From NCBI GenBank assembly GCA_045532145.1, contig JAZSFJ010000088.1, positions 1-14,285 on the forward strand: a stretch of DNA of 14,285 nucleotides, written 5' to 3'. The notes under the pieces were generated by a model. It was not told the DNA's origin and did no database searches. It saw only the letters and a program-made list of their open reading frames with translations. Positions 1 to 5,461 of this stretch are shown in pieces. Origin of the DNA: SIG459 sp045532145 (lineage in GTDB: Bacteria > Bacillota > Clostridia > Oscillospirales > Oscillospiraceae). Numbering within the stretch: position 1 is the stretch's first letter; each line of letters opens with the position of its first letter. The translations under genes and the position numbers were made by a program.

Positions 1-82
1 AAACAGAAGTATATAATAAAAAAGGTTACTGGCTGGCAGGGGAGGGTCTTGACCCCTCCCATTGGAAATCCATGGGATTTCC
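1..82. repeat. 82-bp direct repeat, copy 1
   Basis: This copy is identical to 178-259 except for one base (T at 63, C at 240). The unit holds two hairpins: an imperfect one formed by GGGAGG-GTC and GAC-C-CCTCCC around 40-60, and a perfect one with arms GGAAATCC and GGATTTCC around ATG at 64-82. A TATAAT and an A-run lie near its left end. The window edge cuts the copy on the left, so its true boundary is unknown. I do not recognise the family. Confidence 0.85.
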
Positions 83-177
83 CGATCGCCGTAAAGTCGG
101 AGGCCAAGCGGGCTTAGGAAGACAATTAGGAAAACCAACTCCTTGGCTCACAGAACGACATGGCTACGATCCGACTT

Positions 178-259
178 AAACAGAAGTATATAATAAAAAA
201 GGTTACTGGCTGGCAGGGGAGGGTCTTGACCCCTCCCATCGGAAATCCATGGGATTTCC
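178..259. repeat. 82-bp direct repeat, copy 2
   Basis: This is the second copy of the 1-82 unit, at a 177-bp period. It ends 37 bp before the stop codon of the leftward csaB gene, so the csaB transcript would run into its hairpins, which might act as a 3' end. After the shared part the copies diverge. GGGCTTAG follows directly in copy 2 (261-268) but 27 bp later in copy 1 (110-117), as if copy 2 lost an internal piece. The 95 bp between the copies (83-177) holds no gene I can support. Confidence 0.85.
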
Positions 260-296
260 GGGGCTTAGATTATGCCGTTTATTTCATTTCCGTTTT

Positions 297-2519
297 TTAC
301 TTCCCAAGCAGCTTTCTCGCCGTCTCCACGTTGAGACTTTCTATGGCCTTGATGCGCTCGGTGGCCTCCCGGATATGCTCCTTTTTGGCGGTGACGGCGC
401 GATCTATCATCTCCCGCAGCCGCTCTTCGGTAACGGACTCAAAGCCCTCGCAGTTATCCTGACCTATATAATCCAGAAAAGCGTGGACCTTGGGGTCGTA
501 GCTTATGCCTGCCACAGGCACGGACTGGCTGGCGGCGAAGATGAGAGCGTGGAGGCGCATACTCACCACGGCGTCCATCCGGGCGATGAGGCCCACGGTG
601 GCGCCGGAGCTCATGGCCTCGTCTATCACCACAGCCTCGGCCCCTGCGCTCTGGGCAGCCAGAGAGGAGGGTGCGCCGTCCTTTTTGTGGTTCAGGGCCA
701 GGAACACAGGGCGCAGACCGTAGCGCTCCATGGCGTAGGCAGCAGCCCGGCCAAAAAGGGAGGCCTTTTCATTGTAGCCCGCCCAGTTTCTCAGGCACAG
801 GCAAATGTGCCTGTCCTCTTTTCTGAGACCGTGGCGCTCCATAAGTGCGTCAATCTCCCCATCGGGAGCAGGCTCAATAAAGAGGGCGGGGTCGGAGGCC
901 ACCAGAATCTCGGGCTTGGTGACACCCATGGAGTGAAGCTCCCGGAGGGAGTGCTCCTCACGAAGGGTGATGGCGTCCACGCTGCGGTTTATCACATTGG
1001 CAGCCCATTTGCGGTTAGTTTCCCTGTTTATTGGGCCAATGCCGCAGCCGTACATAAGCACCTTGCAGCCCCGGCGCTTGGCGGCACGGAGGGAGAAGAG
1101 ATAGTACCATATACTGCGGGTGGAGGTGACATCCTGAATTAGGCTGCCGCCGCCGTTGATGTAGAGGGCGCTTTTTTTCATAGCTTTCAGGAAGCCGGGT
1201 ATATCAAAGGTGTGGAGGGCCTTCACGCCATGCTTGAGGGCGGTCTCCTCGGGAGAGCGGGTCATGACGGTGAGGGGCATATCCGGGTCGATGCTGCGCA
1301 TTTCCGCCAGAATAGCGTCCAGAATGGCCTCATCACCGGCGTTTGCCATGCCGTAGGCGCCGCAGATAAGCACGCCACGCTTGCCCCCGGCCTTATGCTC
1401 GGCGTAGTCCCGGAGAATGTGGCCATAGATGGCCTTCTGTTTCTCGGCGGTGGCAGCGGCGGAAAACTCGGTGGAGGCACGAAGGTAGAGAGCCTCGGCG
1501 TACTTCTCCCGCAAAGCAGGGGAAGAGGCCAGCTCCACAAGGCAGTCAGCAAGCTCTTGATAGTTTCCGGCCTCGAACAAAAGGCCGTGCTCTCTGTGGT
1601 TTATAAGCAGGGGCACGCCGCCCACCCGGCTGGCCACAGTGGGCAGATGGGCTCTTGCGCCCTCGGTGAGGGCATAGGGGAAGGTCTCGGAAAGGCTTGT
1701 GAGGGTGTTGATGTCCAGCACTCGATAGAATCTTTCCACATCGCTCTGCCAGCCGGCAAAGCAGCAAAGACTCTCTATGCCAAGCTCTTTGGCAAGAGCT
1801 TTTAGCTCGTCGGCGTCCTGACCGTCTCCGGCGATGAGCAGGCGAAGCTCCGGTCTGCGCTTCTGGGCCTCGGCAAAACCACGGAGAAGAGTGGGGATGT
1901 CCTTTATGGGGTGGAAGCGGGCGGCGATGCCCACAATAAGGTTCTCGTCCCTCCAGTCAAGGCCCAGAGAGTCCAGATATTCCCGGCGCTCGGTGGCGCT
2001 CCCCAGCTGTTCCCCCTCGAACTCCACGCCGTTATAGATGGCAAAGAGGCGGTTTGCGTCAAAGCCGCGGCTTATGAGCAGCTTGCGCATGGCATCGGAA
2101 ACGCCGATGTGGTAGTCCATCTGCCGCAGAGCGATGGCGTTGAGGCTGCCGTAGCTGATGCGGGCCAGAGGGCGGCCCAGATAGTCTATGCGGGGGTCGG
2201 AGTGGACGGTGGTTATAAGAGGCAGGCCCATAGCTTTCTTGAGCAATGCGCCCATGAGATTGCCTCGGGAGCCGTGGCAGTGGATGAGCTCATAGCCCTC
2301 CTCACGAATGAGCTTTTTCAGCTGACGCAAGGTAGCGCCAAGGCCCTTATCGATGATAAGGGTGTCTATGCCCATCTCACGGGCCTCCTGGGCAAAGAAG
2401 CCGTCCATGAAACAGACCAGCTTCACTTTATTATCTTTACTGAGGTGCTTGAGCAGCAGGTGGACATGGGTGCGGGCGCCGCCGCTGTCACCGCCGCTTA
2501 TAAGATGGATTACTTTCAC
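297..2519 (-). CDS. csaB: Glycosyltransferase family 4 - CsaB polysaccharide pyruvyl transferase fusion
   Basis: This 740-aa protein has two enzyme halves. Residues 1-370 form a GT-B glycosyltransferase of the family 4 type, with a GGDSGGARTHV start (9-19) and the EX7E motif at E278/E286. Residues 380-740 match CsaB: GAYGMANAGDEAIL (387-400), GGGSLIQDVTS (456-466), YGCGIGP (490-496) and SMRLHALIF (653-661). CsaB transfers pyruvate from phosphoenolpyruvate to sugars of the secondary cell-wall polymer, making the ligand for SLH-domain surface proteins. The GT half probably adds a sugar to the same polymer or its lipid-linked precursor (inference). No signal peptide is seen, so both halves should act in the cytoplasm. 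I chose the GTG at 2519 because GGAGG (2529-2525) lies 5 nt upstream. An in-frame ATG at 2540 lacks a ribosome site and would place this GGAGG inside the gene. Domain assignment is firm; the sugar specificity is unknown. Confidence 0.9.
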   Translation of the reverse strand: MKVIHLISGGDSGGARTHVHLLLKHLSKDNKVKLVCFMDGFFAQEAREMGIDTLIIDKGLGATLRQLKKLIREEGYELIHCHGSRGNLMGALLKKAMGLPLITTVHSDPRIDYLGRPLARISYGSLNAIALRQMDYHIGVSDAMRKLLISRGFDANRLFAIYNGVEFEGEQLGSATERREYLDSLGLDWRDENLIVGIAARFHPIKDIPTLLRGFAEAQKRRPELRLLIAGDGQDADELKALAKELGIESLCCFAGWQSDVERFYRVLDINTLTSLSETFPYALTEGARAHLPTVASRVGGVPLLINHREHGLLFEAGNYQELADCLVELASSPALREKYAEALYLRASTEFSAAATAEKQKAIYGHILRDYAEHKAGGKRGVLICGAYGMANAGDEAILDAILAEMRSIDPDMPLTVMTRSPEETALKHGVKALHTFDIPGFLKAMKKSALYINGGGSLIQDVTSTRSIWYYLFSLRAAKRRGCKVLMYGCGIGPINRETNRKWAANVINRSVDAITLREEHSLRELHSMGVTKPEILVASDPALFIEPAPDGEIDALMERHGLRKEDRHICLCLRNWAGYNEKASLFGRAAAYAMERYGLRPVFLALNHKKDGAPSSLAAQSAGAEAVVIDEAMSSGATVGLIARMDAVVSMRLHALIFAASQSVPVAGISYDPKVHAFLDYIGQDNCEGFESVTEERLREMIDRAVTAKKEHIREATERIKAIESLNVETARKLLGK

Positions 2520-2539
2520 GCTATCCTCCAAAATTACCA

Positions 2540-2568
2540 TTGTTTATTGGGGTGAAATACGATACAAT
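2540..2568 (+). promoter_or_regulatory. Promoter for the phosphatase-GNAT operon
   Basis: TTGTTT (2540-2545), a 17-bp spacer and TACAAT (2563-2568) form a plausible sigma-A promoter, with a start near 2575. A second TACAAT at 2569-2574 is an alternative -10. The predicted start nearly coincides with that of the opposite promoter, so the two polymerases would face each other. Confidence 0.55.
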
Positions 2569-2579
2569 TACAATATCTA

Positions 2580-2608
2580 ATTATACCCTCTGTGCAAAAC
2601 TCAGTCAA
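2580..2608 (-). promoter_or_regulatory. Promoter for the GT-csaB gene
   Basis: On the minus strand TTGACT (2608-2603) is followed by a 17-bp spacer and a perfect TATAAT (2585-2580). Transcription should begin near 2573, giving a leader of about 54 nt before the GTG at 2519. This is a near-consensus sigma-A promoter. It overlaps the leader of the opposite gene. Confidence 0.75.
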
Positions 2609-2621
2609 TAGTGAGGTAAAC

Positions 2622-3761
2622 ATGACCAGAATCTATCTTATCCGCCACGGCGAGGCCGAGGGCAACCTCTACCGCCGTGCTCAGGGCCACTATGACGCCC
2701 ATATAACCGCCAAGGGCCATCGCCAGATAGCCGCTCTGGCCGAGCGCTTCAGAGATGTCCATCTGGACGCTCTTTATTCCAGCGACCTGCTTCGCACCCG
2801 GATAACCGCGGGAGCTATTACCAAATACCACGACCTGCCCATGAATCTTGAGCCTCAGCTGAGGGAAATATGTCTGGGCCAGTGGGAGGATGAGCCCTGG
2901 GGCGACCTGAGCTATAAGTATCCCGATGCCATGGTGGCCTTCAATGACGACCCTGAGGCATGGTCTGCTCCCGGCTCGGAGGCCTTTGAGCATCTCAAAG
3001 GGCGTATGGTATCCACCATTTTGCGCATCGCCGCCGCCCACGAGGGCCAGACCGTAGCCTGCGTCAGCCACGGCATGGCCATCCGCACCCTCCTCAGCCA
3101 CATTATGGGCGTGCTTTCCAATGAAATCCGCCGCCTCCCCCACGGGGACAACACCTCCGTGAGCTTGCTTGAGGTTGAGGGAGATGAGATGAAGGTGGTA
3201 TTTTATAACGACGCCAGCCACCTCGAAGGGGAGCTTAGCACCTTCGCCCGCCAGAGTTGGTGGCGCAAGCCGGGACTGCACGACACCAATAATGTGCGCT
3301 TCCGCCTTTTGGACCCCAACAAAGAAGCCCAGCTCTATCTGGACTTCTATTCCGAGGCATGGGAGGCAGTCCACGGCAGCCTTGAGGGCTTTGAGCCCCG
3401 GCTCTATCTTGCCGCCGCCCGGACCCGCCATAGCGAGGATGAGCGCAGCATAGCCGTGATACTCTGCGGGGATGAGACCGTAGGTCTCACGGAGCTGGAC
3501 ACTCGCCGGGGCAAGGCCGAGGGCTACGGCTGGATAAGCCTCTGCTGTGTGAAAAAGGACTACCGCCGCCAGCTTCTGGGCGTGCAGCTTTTGGGCCACG
3601 CCGTCAGCCTCTTCCGGAAACTGGGCTATAAGAGCATACGCCTCAGCGTCCATCCCGGCAACGAGGCTGCCATCAAGTTCTATGAAGAAAACGGCTTTGT
3701 GAAAATCGGCAGCACCCCCGGCGCATTCGGGATGCTGGACGTTATGGAAAAGATGATATAA
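2622..3761 (+). CDS. Histidine phosphatase - GNAT acetyltransferase fusion
   Basis: This 379-aa protein has two domains. Residues 1-205 are a histidine phosphatase (phosphoglycerate-mutase superfamily): LIRHGEAEGN with phospho-acceptor H9 of the RHG motif, and a second core histidine in VSHGMA (H150). Residues about 225-379 are a GNAT acetyltransferase: the acetyl-CoA loop is near RRQLLGVQLL (315-324), and NEAAIKFYEENGF (347-359) is the usual GNAT C-terminal motif. The substrates of both halves are unknown; small phosphorylated metabolites are typical of the first and amines of the second. I chose the ATG at 2622 because GAGG (2613-2616) lies 5 nt upstream and it leads straight into the RHG motif. 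A GTG at 2592 would add 10 residues without a ribosome site. The next gene starts 2 bp after the stop, so the two share an operon. Confidence 0.88.
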   Translation: MTRIYLIRHGEAEGNLYRRAQGHYDAHITAKGHRQIAALAERFRDVHLDALYSSDLLRTRITAGAITKYHDLPMNLEPQLREICLGQWEDEPWGDLSYKYPDAMVAFNDDPEAWSAPGSEAFEHLKGRMVSTILRIAAAHEGQTVACVSHGMAIRTLLSHIMGVLSNEIRRLPHGDNTSVSLLEVEGDEMKVVFYNDASHLEGELSTFARQSWWRKPGLHDTNNVRFRLLDPNKEAQLYLDFYSEAWEAVHGSLEGFEPRLYLAAARTRHSEDERSIAVILCGDETVGLTELDTRRGKAEGYGWISLCCVKKDYRRQLLGVQLLGHAVSLFRKLGYKSIRLSVHPGNEAAIKFYEENGFVKIGSTPGAFGMLDVMEKMI

Positions 3762-3763
3762 GT

Positions 3764-4846
3764 ATGAAACCTCGTCTTCGCCGCCTCAGTCTGCCTCCCG
3801 GCAGGCGCATAATCGCCATATCGGATATCCACGGCAATCTCCCCTATCTGGAGGGACTGCTGGAAAAGGTGCGCCTTACCGAGGATGATATTCTCTTCAT
3901 TCTGGGGGATTTCACGGAAAAGGGCCCCCGAAGTCTGGACACTCTCCGATATATCATGGCTCTCAGCAGGAAATACACCGTCCACACTCTTTGCGGCAAC
4001 TGCGACATCTGGGCCCCTCTCCTTGACGGGGAGATCGGCAACGGAGCCGAGACGGTGCTGCCCTATATGGAGCGCAAGCCCTATTCTCTGGCCCGGCAGA
4101 TGTGCATCGAACTGGGCATTGAGTTTTCTCCAAACATGGATTATGAGGCATTCCGGCAGGCGGTTTTTGAAAACTACGGCCCGGAAATAGACTTTCTCCG
4201 CTCCCTGCCAACCCTCATCGAGACCGAGAACTATGTTTTCGTCCACGGAGGAGTGCCCGAAAAAGGTGAGGACGCCTGGGACTATATGAAATATGACCGC
4301 TTCATGGAGCGCTCTGAGCCCCAGGAAAAGTGGACCATCGTGGGCCACTGGCCGGTGATGCTCTACCACGAGGACACGGTGGAGGCCAACCCGGTTTTTG
4401 ACTATGAAAAAAAGATAATCTCCATAGACGGGGGCTGCGTCCTGAAAGACGACGGACAACTAAACGCCCTCATCATCCCGGAGGCGGGCAGCTTCGATTT
4501 CTCCTTTGTGCCCTATGACGGTTTTCCCACCGCAAGGGTGCTCACGGCTCAGGAGGCCTCGGAGAAAAGCTGGTATATCCGCTGGGGTGACGCTTTGGTG
4601 GAGGTTTTGGAGCGGGGCGGGGAGTTTTCCCGCTGCCGCCATGTCCGCACAGGTTACGAAATGGACATTCTCACCAAGTATCTCTTTGGCGAAGGCCGGG
4701 AGTGCGAGGTAAACGACTGCACCGATTACATTTTGCCCCTCCGCACAGGCGACACCGTCTCCATCGTCGAGGAAACCACCCGCGGCTACTTTGTGAAGCA
4801 CAAGGGCATCAGCGGCTGGTACTTCGGGGAATTGGAGATGGAGTAA
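3764..4846 (+). CDS. Calcineurin-like metallophosphoesterase with C-terminal SH3-like region
   Basis: This 360-aa protein has the full metallophosphoesterase metal-binding set in order: D21 and H23 (SDIHGN), D49 (LGDF), N79 (CGNCD), H161 (VHGG) and H195 (VGHWP). This resembles the PP1/ApaH-type serine-threonine phosphatase and diadenosine-tetraphosphatase branch; the substrate cannot be read from the sequence. After about residue 235 an extension ends in a stretch (325-357) whose pattern of GDTVSIVEE, GYFVKHKG and GWYFGE resembles a bacterial SH3 domain; that part is inference. No signal peptide is seen, so it should act in the cytoplasm. The ATG lies 2 nt after the upstream stop with only a weak purine-rich site, so translation is probably coupled to the upstream gene. 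A REP hairpin begins 26 bp after its stop. Confidence 0.85.
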   Translation: MKPRLRRLSLPPGRRIIAISDIHGNLPYLEGLLEKVRLTEDDILFILGDFTEKGPRSLDTLRYIMALSRKYTVHTLCGNCDIWAPLLDGEIGNGAETVLPYMERKPYSLARQMCIELGIEFSPNMDYEAFRQAVFENYGPEIDFLRSLPTLIETENYVFVHGGVPEKGEDAWDYMKYDRFMERSEPQEKWTIVGHWPVMLYHEDTVEANPVFDYEKKIISIDGGCVLKDDGQLNALIIPEAGSFDFSFVPYDGFPTARVLTAQEASEKSWYIRWGDALVEVLERGGEFSRCRHVRTGYEMDILTKYLFGEGRECEVNDCTDYILPLRTGDTVSIVEETTRGYFVKHKGISGWYFGELEME

Positions 4847-4872
4847 ACGGCAGCGTTTGGGATGCACCATTC

Positions 4873-4896
4873 GTAGGGCGGGCGCTTGCTCCCGCC
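4873..4896 (+). repeat. REP hairpin, GCTTGC family, upstream of RAYT
   Basis: This 24-nt element has a GTAG foot followed by a hairpin with GGGCGGG and CCCGCC arms around GCTTGC. It lies in the 71-bp gap between the metallophosphoesterase gene and the transposase gene. Position 11 is C opposite T (a mismatch), whereas the copies far from the transposase carry G there (a G-T wobble). Confidence 0.85.
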
Positions 4897-4917
4897 GCCA
4901 AAGGAGTTGTTCAGTCA

Positions 4918-5448
4918 ATGGAACACCGCATACACCCCAGATTAAAAGCCTATGATTACAGTAGCGCCGGAGCCTATTTTATAACGGTTTGCAGCAAGGA
5001 CAAACAGCACATTTTCGGTCATGTAACGCATCCGACGCTGAATAACGCGTCAGCCGTAGGGCGGGCGCTTGCTCCCGCCACTGTTATCCTAAGCTCATGG
5101 GGAAAAATTGTGGAGCAGCAGCTACTTGAGCTGGAAAACAGGTTTGATTCCATTAGAATCGACAAATATGTGATCATGCCCAATCATGTTCACCTTATAC
5201 TGATTTTGAGCGACTGCAAGGCGGGAGCAAGCACCCGCCCTACGGTTTCCGATATACTCCGTGCGTGGAAATCCTTAAGCACCCGCAACTGCAAGCTGGC
5301 AGGCTTTAACGGAACTCTCTGGCAAACATCCTTCTACGACCACATCATCAGAGACGAAGCTGACTACCTCACACGGTGGAATTATATCGACACGAACCCC
5401 GCCAAATGGGCGGAGGATGATTATTATTCAGCCGAACATCACATATAA
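4918..5448 (+). CDS. REP-associated tyrosine transposase (RAYT, Y1/HUH family)
   Basis: This is a 176-aa single-strand DNA transposase of the TnpA-REP (Y1) family. Visible hallmarks are the HUH pair H90-V-H92 in MPNHVHLI, the downstream YDHIIRDEADY (140-150) and Y156 in NYIDTNP, the expected nucleophilic tyrosine. Such enzymes cleave next to hairpins carrying a GTAG foot and are domesticated transposases thought to spread REP elements; that fits the many GTAG hairpins in this window. I chose the ATG at 4918 because AAGGAG (4901-4906) precedes it and the N-terminus then reads RLKAYDYSSAGAYFIT, the usual start of the family. Two REP hairpins lie in frame inside the gene (residues 47-54 and 102-109). 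The gene looks more AT-rich than its neighbours, which suggests acquisition. Its stop overlaps the ribosome site of ygiQ. No key residue appears to be missing, so it could be active. Confidence 0.88.
   Translation: MEHRIHPRLKAYDYSSAGAYFITVCSKDKQHIFGHVTHPTLNNASAVGRALAPATVILSSWGKIVEQQLLELENRFDSIRIDKYVIMPNHVHLILILSDCKAGASTRPTVSDILRAWKSLSTRNCKLAGFNGTLWQTSFYDHIIRDEADYLTRWNYIDTNPAKWAEDDYYSAEHHI
5056..5079 (+). repeat. REP hairpin inside the RAYT gene, copy 1
   Basis: These 24 bp are identical to the element at 4873-4896. They fall exactly on codon boundaries and encode VGRALAPA (residues 47-54), an eight-residue segment between the N-terminal strand and the next conserved block. Being a multiple of three without a stop in this frame, the element leaves the gene open. 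Confidence 0.88.
5220..5243 (-). repeat. REP hairpin inside the RAYT gene, copy 2, inverted
   Basis: This is the same family in the opposite orientation, with its CTAC foot at 5240-5243. It encodes AGASTRPT (residues 102-109), just after the HUH strand. Position 11 of the element is T, unlike both the C of the other RAYT-linked copies and the G of the distant ones. The two internal copies bracket the HUH codons as an inverted pair. Confidence 0.85.
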
Positions 5449-5461
5449 AGGACACAAAACT

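Noticed and set aside
83..177. tRNA or known small RNA between the left-edge repeats
   Set aside because: No GGTTCGA-type T-arm, acceptor pairing or conserved fold could be found.
249..1142. Long rightward open frame opposite the GT-csaB gene
   Set aside because: It is antisense to a gene with clear domains, its translation is low-complexity and resembles no family, and it lacks a ribosome site. The same applies to 1911-2555.
4873..5243. RAYT with its REPs as a complete IS200/IS605 insertion sequence
   Set aside because: The protein has the RAYT form rather than TnpA of IS200, there is no TnpB, and no downstream REP of matching family closes the element beyond 5448.
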